Positions 31,751-41,222 of a DNA stretch of 41,407 bases are shown in pieces (position 1 is the stretch's first letter; each line of letters opens with the position of its first letter). The notes beneath the pieces were generated by a model. It was not told the DNA's origin. It worked only from the letters and a program-made list of their open reading frames with translations, and made no database searches. A program made the translations under genes and the position numbers. Source of the DNA: Mycolicibacterium stellerae (GTDB taxonomy: Bacteria > Actinomycetota > Actinomycetes > Mycobacteriales > Mycobacteriaceae); contig NZ_RARC01000044.1 in assembly GCF_003719305.1 (NCBI RefSeq), positions 1 through 41,407 of the forward strand, given 5' to 3'.

Positions 31751-32371
31751 TCACGCCATCTCGGGTAGCCGCAGCTGGGCGAGTGAAAGATCGAACTCGC
31801 CGACGTCCAGGATGTCCGCACCAAGCTCGCGGGTTCGCGCATTGCGGAGCTCTCTCGCGTTCTCCTCATTGCGGGCCATCGCCTCGCGGCTGTCGAACGT
31901 TGCCGACGACACACCTCGGCCGGTTTCACGGTTCACCATGAAGCTGGCACTGCAGAAGCCATCGAGGTTCTCAAGTGAGGGCAGGACATCGGTTCGATAG
32001 AAGTCGATGGACCGGTCGATCTGATCGCGCGGCATCTTGATCCACGTTGTCCGGACGCATGCGCCGTCACCCGAGCGGTGTTCGCGGTGCATTGCTCCGA
32101 TCTCCCACTGGTCGACCGTGGCTTTGCCGCCGAACCTCACACTCGCCTGGTCGCGGAGCGGGCTCGTGCGCTCTGTGCTTACGCGCATCGCGTCTTCTGT
32201 TTCCCACGCGCTGGTGGCAATACACCGACCGGACTCCCTGTCGACCAATAGAGACAGCCCGACATAGCCGTCCATTGCTTTCAGCGCCGGCATGACCTCG
32301 TCGCGGACGTATGCGATCCCTTCATCGATGGACGAGGGTTGCGCCTGGATAGTGGTAGAGCGTGCGTACAC
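31751..32371 (-). CDS. Rv2557/Rv2558-like conserved protein with two ABM-like halves
   Basis: A 206-residue mycobacterial conserved protein. Two similar halves can be read: YARSTTIQAQPSSIDEGIAYVRDEVMPALKAMDGYVGLSLL, and CVRTTWIKMPRDQIDRSIDFYRTDVLPSLENLDGFCSASFM. Each has the strand-helix-strand order of the dimeric alpha/beta-barrel (ABM) fold, followed by E/TGRC-IATSAWETEDAM or TGRG-SSATFDSREAM. An internal duplication is therefore likely. Relatives Rv2557 and Rv2558 respond to nutrient starvation in M. tuberculosis as far as I recall; the reaction is unknown. The GTG at 32371 follows AGAGGGGG by about 6 nt. It is divergent from yjbQ across a spacer with two abutting palindromes. Confidence 0.88.
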   Translation of the reverse strand: MYARSTTIQAQPSSIDEGIAYVRDEVMPALKAMDGYVGLSLLVDRESGRCIATSAWETEDAMRVSTERTSPLRDQASVRFGGKATVDQWEIGAMHREHRSGDGACVRTTWIKMPRDQIDRSIDFYRTDVLPSLENLDGFCSASFMVNRETGRGVSSATFDSREAMARNEENARELRNARTRELGADILDVGEFDLSLAQLRLPEMA

Positions 32372-32391
32372 GGTCCACCCCCTCTATCTCA

Positions 32392-32416
32392 GGGGCGGCG
32401 CCCCGGTGGCGCCACC
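32392..32416. repeat. Two abutting perfect palindromes in the yjbQ/Rv2557-like spacer
   Basis: GGGGC-GGC-GCCCC (32392-32404) is followed directly by the perfect 12-bp palindrome GGTGGCGCCACC (32405-32416). Both lie in the 103-nt divergent spacer, closer to the Rv2557-like start. They could be operator half-sites or form stable mRNA hairpins in the leader of the minus-strand gene. Their GC-only character makes chance occurrence more likely than in AT-rich DNA. Confidence 0.7.
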
Positions 32417-32462
32417 CACCATCGATTAGGATCCTCCCACCGAGCGACGCCTTCAAGGTCCG

Positions 32463-32468
32463 TAGCCT
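32463..32468 (+). promoter_or_regulatory. -10 box for leaderless yjbQ-like gene
   Basis: TAGCCT on the plus strand is 6 nt before the ATG at 32475, the leaderless arrangement. GGAG at 32469-32472 is too close (2 nt) to act as an ordinary SD. Confidence 0.5.
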
Positions 32469-32474
32469 GGAGTT

Positions 32475-32876
32475 ATGGATTCCGACGTAATCGAAATCGA
32501 CTCGTCGCGGCAGCGGATCGTCGATCTCACCGAGCAGGTCCGTGAGTTCTGCGCCGCCCACCGCGACGGCCTCTGCAACGTCTTCGTGCCGCATGCGACG
32601 GCAGGCGTCGCGATCATCGAGACCGGCGCCGGTTCAGACGACGACCTCGTCGACACGCTGGAAACCCTGCTTCCGCGCGACGATCGATACCAGCATTCGC
32701 ACGGCTCGCCGGGCCACGGAGCCGACCATGTCCTGCCTGCTCTCGTCGCGCCGTCGGTGACGGTGCCGGTGCAGGATGGACAACCTCTGCTGGGAACATG
32801 GCAGAGTGTCGTCCTCGTTGACTTGAACAGGGACAATCCGCGCCGCTCGGTGCGCTTGAGCTTCATAAACGGCTAG
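32475..32876 (+). CDS. YjbQ-family (UPF0047) protein, secondary thiamine-phosphate synthase type
   Basis: A 133-residue YjbQ/UPF0047 protein. The family signature is clear: NVFVPHATAGVAIIETG, then LLPRDDRYQHSHGSPGHGADHVLPALV with the His residues that line a metal-binding pocket, and GTWQSVVLVDLN. Some members show weak thiamine-phosphate synthase activity in vitro, hence the usual name, but the physiological role is unclear. An ATG at 32475 with a -10 box 6 nt upstream suggests a leaderless mRNA. It lies 79 nt upstream of alaS on the same strand, matching my recollection of the Rv2555c-Rv2556c order. Confidence 0.9.
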   Translation: MDSDVIEIDSSRQRIVDLTEQVREFCAAHRDGLCNVFVPHATAGVAIIETGAGSDDDLVDTLETLLPRDDRYQHSHGSPGHGADHVLPALVAPSVTVPVQDGQPLLGTWQSVVLVDLNRDNPRRSVRLSFING

Positions 32877-32900
32877 TTAAGGCGCGACAAACCAGCCCGG

Positions 32901-32906
32901 TACTGT
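32901..32906 (+). promoter_or_regulatory. Probable alaS operon -10 box
   Basis: TACTGT on the plus strand in the 79-nt spacer between yjbQ and alaS. TTAAGG at 32877-32882, 18 bp upstream, is a weak -35 candidate. Transcription would begin near 32913, with a leader of about 43 nt. No T-box or riboswitch fold is seen. Confidence 0.4.
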
Positions 32907-32955
32907 GGTGCGGTCGGGTTGACCGGAAGACGCCGAGAACAAAGAGGACGACAGG

Positions 32956-35646
<2,691 letters not shown>

Positions 35647-35650
35647 CCAC

Positions 35651-36148
35651 GTGGGCAACCCTGAACACCGTCTGCCGGATCGGCCCGGAGGCGACGACCC
35701 CGGTCGCGGACGACGGTTGGGCGTCGACGTGGGCAGCGTTCGAATCGGTGTCGCGGTAAGCGATCCCGACGGCATCCTCGCCACGCCGGTGGAGACCGTC
35801 CGCCGCGACAGGACGGACCGCCACCTGCGACGGCTCACCAAACTCGTCGACGAGTTGGACGTTGTTGAGGTGGTCGTCGGGTTGCCGCGTACGCTCGCCG
35901 ACCGGACCGGTCCGTCCGCAGAGGACGCCATCGGCCTCGCCGAGGATCTGGCGCGCCGCGTCGCGCCGACCCCGGTGCGGATGGCTGACGAGCGGTTGAC
36001 CACTGTCACGGCGCAACGCTCGCTGCGTGAAGCCGGTGTTCGGGCAAGGGGACAGAAGGCGATGATCGACCAGGCCGCGGCCGTCGGAATCCTGCAGAGC
36101 TGGCTGGATCAGCGGCGCACCTCGATCAACGAGGTCGGCAATGCCTGA
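35651..36148 (+). CDS. ruvX: Putative Holliday junction resolvase RuvX (YqgF)
   Basis: A 165-residue RuvX/YqgF protein of the RNase H fold. It resolves Holliday junctions and is also linked to 16S rRNA 5'-end processing in some bacteria. Acidic active-site residues are visible: Asp in RRLGVDVGSVRIGVAVSDP, Glu in the DERLTT strand and Asp in the KAMIDQAAAVGILQSWLD helix. VVGLPRTLADRTGPSA is the family phosphate-binding loop. A Gly/Asp-rich leader of about 24 residues precedes the fold, as in other mycobacterial forms. It begins with a GTG at 35651, 4 nt after alaS, and overlaps the mltG start by 8 nt. Confidence 0.95.
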   Translation: MGNPEHRLPDRPGGDDPGRGRRLGVDVGSVRIGVAVSDPDGILATPVETVRRDRTDRHLRRLTKLVDELDVVEVVVGLPRTLADRTGPSAEDAIGLAEDLARRVAPTPVRMADERLTTVTAQRSLREAGVRARGQKAMIDQAAAVGILQSWLDQRRTSINEVGNA

Positions 36149-37391
36149 CGCGTGGGATCGCGGACGCCCACAGCCGGTGGCGGTCGGGCCGCCGCGGCGT
36201 CGCCTCAGCCGTGCGGACCGGATACGCGAGGCTCGTCGCCGCCGAAGGCGCCGCGCGGTGCGTGCCGTTACCCTCTGCGTCTTCATCGTGATCGTTATCG
36301 GCGCCGTCTTCCTCGGTTCGCGGCTGTGGCACACCGTGTTCGGCGGGGGCTCCGACTACTCGGGTGAGGGCAAGTCGGACGTCGTCATCCAGGTCCACGA
36401 CGGCGACTCCACCACGGCTATCGGCAAGACGCTCGAAGACCGCGAGGTGGTCGCGACGTCAAAGGCATTCGTCAGCGCCGCCGAAGGAAACGCCGCCATC
36501 CAGGCCATCCAGCCCGGCTTCTACAAGATGCGCACCGAGATACCGGCGGCGGATGCCGTTGCGCGGCTTGCCGATGCGCAGAACCGGGTGGGCAAGCTCG
36601 TCATCCCCGAAGGCCGCCAGCTCGACGACATCCAGGATGTCAAGACCAACGATGTCACCGATGGCATCTTCCAGTTGATCTCGAACGCCACCTGTGTGGA
36701 TCTCGACGGCGACCGCCACTGTGTGTCCGTCGATGACCTTCGCGACGCGGCAGGCAGCGCATCTCTTGCGGAGTTGTCCGTGCCCGACTGGGCGACCAAG
36801 CCGGTGGAGGCCATGGGTGATGACCATCGCAGGCTCGAAGGTCTGATCGCCCCCGGCTCATGGAATGTCGACCCCTCCGCCTCACCGAAGGACATCCTGT
36901 CCGCCCTCATCGGTGCCAGCGCCTACCAGTACGCGCAGGGCGGGCTGTTGGACACCGCCAAGTCATTGAGCATGTCGCCGTACCAGATCCTGACGGTGGC
37001 GTCGCTGGTGCAGCGGGAATCCAAACCCCAGGACTTCAACAAGGTGGCTCGGGTCATCTACAACCGCTTGGTCGCACCGGATCACCGCAGGCTGGAGTTC
37101 GACTCAACGGTGAACTATTCACTGGATCGCCAGGAGGTCGCCACCACCGACGCCGACCGTGGGAAGGCGACCCCGTGGAACACCTATGTGCGCGACGGAC
37201 TTCCAGCCACCCCGATTTGCTCGCCGGGTTCCGACGCGCTCGCCGCCGCTGAACATCCAGCCGACGGGGACTGGCTGTACTTCGTCACCATCGACATGCA
37301 GGGCACGACGCTCTTCACCCGGGATTACCCACAGCACCTGGCGAACATCGAGCTCGCGAAGCGCAACGGTGTCCTCGACAGCGCCCGCTAA
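36141..37391 (+). CDS. mltG: Endolytic murein transglycosylase MltG
   Basis: A 416-residue membrane-anchored lytic transglycosylase that cuts nascent peptidoglycan strands and so limits glycan chain length. A basic cytosolic N-terminus (RIREARRRRRRRAVRAV) precedes one membrane span (about 46-64, LCVFIVIVIGAVFLGSRLW). A LysM-like YceG region with DSTTAIGKTLEDREVV follows, and the catalytic domain has Glu293 in ASLVQRESKP and KVARVIYNRL. The C-terminal YFVTIDMQGTTLFTRDYPQHLANI is typical. It starts with an ATG at 36141 overlapping ruvX. The aroE start (37369) lies inside its last 23 nt in another frame. Confidence 0.96.
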   Translation: MPDAWDRGRPQPVAVGPPRRRLSRADRIREARRRRRRRAVRAVTLCVFIVIVIGAVFLGSRLWHTVFGGGSDYSGEGKSDVVIQVHDGDSTTAIGKTLEDREVVATSKAFVSAAEGNAAIQAIQPGFYKMRTEIPAADAVARLADAQNRVGKLVIPEGRQLDDIQDVKTNDVTDGIFQLISNATCVDLDGDRHCVSVDDLRDAAGSASLAELSVPDWATKPVEAMGDDHRRLEGLIAPGSWNVDPSASPKDILSALIGASAYQYAQGGLLDTAKSLSMSPYQILTVASLVQRESKPQDFNKVARVIYNRLVAPDHRRLEFDSTVNYSLDRQEVATTDADRGKATPWNTYVRDGLPATPICSPGSDALAAAEHPADGDWLYFVTIDMQGTTLFTRDYPQHLANIELAKRNGVLDSAR

Positions 37392-38187
37392 CCCACGCAA
37401 GGCGGGCGTCCTCGGCTCGCCGATTGCTCACTCGCGTTCACCGCAGCTGCATCTGGCGGCCTACCGCGCGCTGGGGCTGGACAGCTGGACCTACGACCGC
37501 ATCGAGTGCACGGCAGACGAATTGCCGTCCGTGGTACGAGAGTTCGGTCCCGAGTGGGTTGGCGTTTCGGTGACGATGCCGAACAAGTTCGCCGCGCTGA
37601 GGTTCGCCGACGAGCGCACCACGCGAGCGGAGTTGGTTGGCGCGGCCAACACCCTGGTGCGGACGTCCACGGGATGGCGCGCCGACAACACAGACATCGA
37701 CGGGGTGACCGGTGCGTTGGGTGAGGCATCGGGTCACGCGATCGTCGTTGGATCGGGCGGAACTGCACCGGCGGTGGTGTTAGGGCTGGTCGAACTCGGC
37801 GTGAAGCGCATCACGGTAGTGGCGCGTGACCGTGAAAAGGTCGCCGCGGTGGTCGATCTCGCGGCCAGGGTGGGCGTCGATGCCAACTGGTGTGACATCA
37901 ACGGCGCCGATGTGGCGCAGGTGGTCGCGTCTGCGGATGCAGTGGTGAACACCGTCCCGGCGGAAGCAGCTGCACGGTACGCCGCGGTGCTGTCGTCGAC
38001 ACCGGTACTGCTCGACGCGATTTACGACCCGTGGCCGACGCCGCTCGCTGCGGCGGTCGAGGCGGAAGGCGGCCGAGTGATCAGCGGCCTGCAGATGCTG
38101 CTCCACCAGGCCTACGCCCAGGTCGAGCAGTTCACCGGTCTACCCGCGCCGAAAGAGGCGATGAGAGCGGCGCTTCCGGAGGATTAG
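37369..38187 (+). CDS. aroE: Shikimate 5-dehydrogenase
   Basis: A 272-residue NADPH-dependent shikimate dehydrogenase (chorismate pathway). Substrate residues are Ser22 and Ser24 (IAHSRSP), the catalytic Lys73 (VTMPNKFAAL), Asn94 (GAANTLV) and Asp109 (DNTDIDG). The dinucleotide loop is GSGGTAPAV, and VVARDREK follows beta-2 in place of the NRT seen in enterobacterial AroE. The end QMLLHQAYAQVEQFTG matches the family. No ATG fits. The GTG at 37369 (VSSTAPANPRKAG...), placed 23 nt inside the end of mltG, gives the expected length. It is followed 9 nt later by the prepilin-peptidase-like gene. Confidence 0.95.
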   Translation: MSSTAPANPRKAGVLGSPIAHSRSPQLHLAAYRALGLDSWTYDRIECTADELPSVVREFGPEWVGVSVTMPNKFAALRFADERTTRAELVGAANTLVRTSTGWRADNTDIDGVTGALGEASGHAIVVGSGGTAPAVVLGLVELGVKRITVVARDREKVAAVVDLAARVGVDANWCDINGADVAQVVASADAVVNTVPAEAAARYAAVLSSTPVLLDAIYDPWPTPLAAAVEAEGGRVISGLQMLLHQAYAQVEQFTGLPAPKEAMRAALPED

Positions 38188-38196
38188 CCTCGTTAC

Positions 38197-38628
38197 ATGG
38201 GGGTGGGGGTGGCCGCCGTATGCGTGTCGGCGTGGCTTGTCGTGCTGTCCGTGTACGACGTCCGTGATCGGCGGTTGCCCAATTGGTTGACGATGCCGGG
38301 CGCGCTGGTCATTCTCGCGGTCGCCGCGGCGGCGGGCCGCGGCGTTCCGGCACTGTGGGGTGCGATCGGGCTTGCCGGCTTGTATCTCGTCGTCCACCTG
38401 ATATCGCCTGCTTCGATGGGTGCCGGTGATGTGAAGCTCGCGCTGGGCGTGGGTGGACTGACGGGTGCGTTCGGATTCGACGTGTGGGCGCTGGCCGCGG
38501 TCACTGCTCCACTGCTGACCGCGATATGGGCATCTGCGGCCGTCATCCGTCGCTCCGGTTCGGCTGTTCCCCATGGTCCGTCGATGTGCCTGGCCACCGT
38601 GGCGGCCGCGGCGCTGGTCATACTTTAG
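38197..38628 (+). CDS. A24 prepilin peptidase-like integral membrane protein
   Basis: A 143-residue membrane protein of the A24 aspartic (type IV leader) peptidase family without the N-terminal methylase domain. The two catalytic aspartates are Asp21 in SVYDVRDRRLPNW and Asp78 in the GXGD motif (MGAGDVKL). About four hydrophobic spans surround them. In mycobacteria, where type IV pili are rare, members may process Flp/Tad-type pilins, but no pilin or Tad gene is in this window. The ATG at 38197 is 9 nt after aroE, so it is the last gene of the alaS cluster. It is convergent with the CDGP-type gene, 6 nt apart. Confidence 0.9.
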   Translation: MGVGVAAVCVSAWLVVLSVYDVRDRRLPNWLTMPGALVILAVAAAAGRGVPALWGAIGLAGLYLVVHLISPASMGAGDVKLALGVGGLTGAFGFDVWALAAVTAPLLTAIWASAAVIRRSGSAVPHGPSMCLATVAAAALVIL

Positions 38629-38634
38629 AACGGC

Positions 38635-38925
38635 TCAGTCGTCGATGTGCGTTGGCGGGTCGGCGAAGGCGAGATCCGCCGGGTGCAGGTCAGGACCCAT
38701 CAAGTCGCAGCGCTTTTCTGGCACCAGGTAGGAACTGAAGCCGCTAGGAATCAGGCGGGCAACTGCCACGCAACGTTGCCAGGTGCCGTCAGGCTGGACG
38801 GCGCCATCGCACTTGCTGATGACGGGTCCTCCGTACCAGCAGCCGGCGTTGGCCGGCGGCGCCGAGGTGATCAGCCCTGCGGCCATCAGCAGGGTCGCCG
38901 ATGCTCCGACGATGTTGCGCTTCAT
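38635..38925 (-). CDS. Small secreted CDGP-type protein
   Basis: A 96-residue secreted protein. The signal peptide (KRNIVGASATLLMAAGLITSAPPANA) should be cleaved after Ala27, leaving a mature protein of about 69 residues that starts GCWYGGPVISKCDG. It has four cysteines, likely forming two disulphides, and TWQRCVAV in the middle. This matches the mycobacterial CDGP-domain family, though the name-giving motif reads CDGA here. The family has no known function. The ATG at 38925 has GGGAG 7 nt upstream. The gene is convergent with the prepilin-peptidase-like gene and downstream of a 113-nt spacer without further features. Confidence 0.85.
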   Translation of the reverse strand: MKRNIVGASATLLMAAGLITSAPPANAGCWYGGPVISKCDGAVQPDGTWQRCVAVARLIPSGFSSYLVPEKRCDLMGPDLHPADLAFADPPTHIDD

Positions 38926-39038
38926 GGTTGTCTCCCGTCACAACGCCGCTGACGTTACCGCTTGTGTACCCGGTTTTTGCGGCCTTGCACGACACCGAAA
39001 TTCAGCGCTTGGGCATCATCGGCTCAACGTGTCTCAGC

Positions 39039-40580
39039 TCATCTGCGACCCGTGGACGGGGCGAGGCGGGCCATCCCTCGCAGGATCCAAGGCGTGCGCC
39101 TGGCCATCGCGGCCACGGCGCGGTCCGAACGGTGCATCACGGTCTGGGGGCCGGGGGTCGGCGCTGACACCAGTTCGGCCTCGGCCGAACCCGGCCGAGG
39201 GCCGTGGCGATCGACCGCCAAAAGTTGCCAGGTGCCGGGCACGCCGCGCAGTTCGACGCTGCCGCGGTCCTCGAAGCCCGTGCCCGATCCGACCACCAGG
39301 TCACGCACGGTGCGGGAAACGAGGATTTCCCCGGCGCCGGCCTGGCCGACTATCCGCGCCGCGATGTGCACGGCAATCCCGCCGATGCGGCTGCCCAGCA
39401 GTTCGCACTCGCCGGTGTGAATGCCGGCGCGGAGATCGATACCCAACGACTCGGCGTCAGTACGCAAGGCCTCGGCGCAGCGGATGGCCTGCGTCGGGCC
39501 GTCGAATGTGATGAGGTGGCCGTCGCCGGTGCTCTCCACCACCGTCCCGCCGAATCGTTGCGTGACGTCGGCGGTGATTTCACCAAGGCGATGCAGCACC
39601 GCACGCCACCGCTCGTCGCCCGTCGTCGCCGCGTGTTCCGTGGAGGCGACCATGTCTGTGAACAACACGGTGCGCAGGGCGCGACGTGACTGCGACGGCG
39701 CCCCCTGGCTGCCGGTGAGGAACTCCTCGACCTCGGTCAAGATCCGGTCGGGATCGGCGAGCCATGGCGCGTGGTCCCTGCCCTCGACTTCAAGCAGCCG
39801 CGCACCAGGGATGTGGTCGGCGAGGTAGCGGCCGCACTGCACAGGAACGACTTCGTCGTGGGCATGGATGAGCAGGGTGGGCGTGCTCATCGTCGGCAGG
39901 ATCGGCCGCACGTCTATCCGGAACATGGCTTCGAATGACACCCGCGCCATCCCGGGGCTGGCGCTCATGCGCTCCACCATTGCAAGCAGGCGTATCGACC
40001 GCACCGACGGCAGCAGAGCCTTCGCCGCCTCGCCGCTGCCCCACGCCGAGACGGCGGCGCGGCACCAAGCCTGCCAGCGGGCGATCTGCTTCACCGAAGG
40101 CGTGTAGTCCTCACCCAGATCGCGCAGGAGGCGCGCCCGCACCTCGGTCGGATCGCGGTCCAGGTCATCCCAGCCGTTGGCGAAGGAGTACGCGGAGGTG
40201 CCGGTGAGAATCAACGCCCGCGTTCGCTCCGGTCGTGTTGCCGCGAACACGATGGCGGCCGGGCCGCCCTCGCTCGCACCGAAAACGACCGCTCTTTGGA
40301 AGCCGGCGGCGTCCATTACAGCCTCGATCTCGGCCGCTCGATCGTCCAGCGTGCGAACTTTCGGCACCGGGTCCGACAGCCCCGCCCCTGCCTTGTCGAA
40401 CAGAAGGACGCGACAGAACGTGGAGAGCCGCTCGAAGAAGGCCACGAATTCGGGCATGGTCCAGTACAGCTCGACGTGGCTGGCGAACGATCCGGCGACG
40501 ACGAGCTCTATTGGCCCGTCCCCGAAAACCTGATACGCCAGGCTGAGGTCGCCGCAGGATGCATACGACGTCTCCGGCAC
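39039..40580 (-). CDS. Alpha/beta-hydrolase fused to a class III nucleotide cyclase domain
   Basis: A 513-residue two-domain protein. Residues 1 to about 280 form an alpha/beta-hydrolase with nucleophile Ser103 (FGASEGG) and a His in the GRDHAPWL region. From about residue 300 it is a class III cyclase homology domain: metal Asp309 (FTDMVAST), Asp353 (STGDGHL), RAGIHTGE and AVHIAARI with Arg409. The substrate Lys is Glu349 and the transition-state Asn is His405 here, so cyclase activity may be weak or altered. The architecture resembles mycobacterial LipJ (Rv1900c)-type proteins. The GTG at 40580 is chosen because homology starts there and a TACGCT -10 box ends 7 nt upstream; the frame stays open to a TTG at 40706. 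Confidence 0.87.
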   Translation of the reverse strand: MPETSYASCGDLSLAYQVFGDGPIELVVAGSFASHVELYWTMPEFVAFFERLSTFCRVLLFDKAGAGLSDPVPKVRTLDDRAAEIEAVMDAAGFQRAVVFGASEGGPAAIVFAATRPERTRALILTGTSAYSFANGWDDLDRDPTEVRARLLRDLGEDYTPSVKQIARWQAWCRAAVSAWGSGEAAKALLPSVRSIRLLAMVERMSASPGMARVSFEAMFRIDVRPILPTMSTPTLLIHAHDEVVPVQCGRYLADHIPGARLLEVEGRDHAPWLADPDRILTEVEEFLTGSQGAPSQSRRALRTVLFTDMVASTEHAATTGDERWRAVLHRLGEITADVTQRFGGTVVESTGDGHLITFDGPTQAIRCAEALRTDAESLGIDLRAGIHTGECELLGSRIGGIAVHIAARIVGQAGAGEILVSRTVRDLVVGSGTGFEDRGSVELRGVPGTWQLLAVDRHGPRPGSAEAELVSAPTPGPQTVMHRSDRAVAAMARRTPWILRGMARLAPSTGRR

Positions 40581-40587
40581 AGCATCG

Positions 40588-40593
40588 AGCGTA
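40588..40593 (-). promoter_or_regulatory. -10 box for the leaderless hydrolase-cyclase gene
   Basis: TACGCT on the minus strand with a 7-nt spacer to the GTG at 40580. It supports the internal GTG over the longer open frame. Confidence 0.5.
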
Positions 40594-40885
40594 ATTGACG
40601 CTGTGACGAGCGGTACGGTATCGGCTGCATGAGGACCGCGCCGGTCCGGAATGTTCTCAGTAGACGGTGGCTGCGATTGCGCGAAGGGCACTTCAGCTCG
40701 CAACAACTCCCGAAGGTTTACGAAGACGCGTCATGCGTTGAACAGATAGTTGCGCGTCGCCTGGCGCACGACGCGTGACGGCGCTCGCGACGCCAATGCC
40801 ATCGCTGCCCCCGTGTCGTTCGATGCATGCACCCGGGAGAAAACCTTGCAATCGACGTTCCTAGCGTCTGTTTGAAAACAACAAG
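40594..40885. other. Intergenic stretch without recognised gene
   Basis: About 290 nt between the cyclase-fusion promoter and the 97-residue gene. Frames here are either continuations of the cyclase frame or arginine-rich shadows. The only candidate signal is a plus-strand TAGCGT -10-like box at 40862-40867, about 18 nt before the GTG at 40886. No RNA gene, terminator or repeat of note was found. Confidence 0.5.
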
Positions 40886-41179
40886 GTGAAAATAACCATC
40901 AACCAGGTGGGAACCGGAGTGAAGTATGTGGTCACCCTTGATGTGGGCAGCCTCGTGCCGCTCAAAACCGCTACCTGCGAAGGGCCATGTCGGGTCACCA
41001 ACCTCTTCGGCGACATCGTGCTGAACGACAGTCCTCCTAGAACGGGTACTCCTACAACGGACCAGCCGAACAACTTTGAACAACTCGTCGATTTGATACG
41101 GGACGCCTTGGGGCGCGACCACGACTTTGGCCGCGGATCCGGCATCGAGTGGCTAGCGAAGGTTTTTGGGATCGTGTAG
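40886..41179 (+). CDS. Unrecognised 97-residue protein
   Basis: I do not recognise this protein. It starts with a GTG at 40886 (KITINQVGTGVKYVVTLDVG...), has Cys31 and Cys35 in CEGPC, a low-complexity NDSPPRTGTPTTDQP linker at about residues 48-62 and a helical C-terminus FEQLVDLIRDALGRD followed by GSGIEWLAKVFGIV. No signal peptide or membrane span is seen. Third codon positions are GC-biased but less so than in neighbouring genes, with codons such as ATA, AGA and CTA that are rare elsewhere in the window, so it may be of foreign origin. A TAGCGT box at 40862-40867 could be its -10. Overlapping minus-strand frames look less natural. It sits between the cyclase fusion and a 13E12-type gene end. 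Confidence 0.5.
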   Translation: MKITINQVGTGVKYVVTLDVGSLVPLKTATCEGPCRVTNLFGDIVLNDSPPRTGTPTTDQPNNFEQLVDLIRDALGRDHDFGRGSGIEWLAKVFGIV

Positions 41180-41222
41180 GTGTCGGATAACTGTCATCCG
41201 CAACGATGTGCTGGTGTCCATA

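Noticed and set aside
40581..40706. 42-codon upstream extension of the hydrolase-cyclase fusion to a TTG
   Set aside because: No SD, TTG start and no family similarity. A -10 box is placed for a leaderless start at 40580.
40726..40778. ACGCGTCA and ACGCGTGA near-repeats upstream of the cyclase fusion
   Set aside because: Short, CpG-rich words expected by chance in this base composition.
40718..41145. Minus-strand frames of 134 and 94 codons over the 97-residue gene
   Set aside because: They show no natural-looking protein features, while the plus-strand frame has GC-biased third positions and a possible promoter.
41184..41200. CGGAT-N7-ATCCG hairpin as a terminator
   Set aside because: Only five base pairs and no following T-run; too weak to call.
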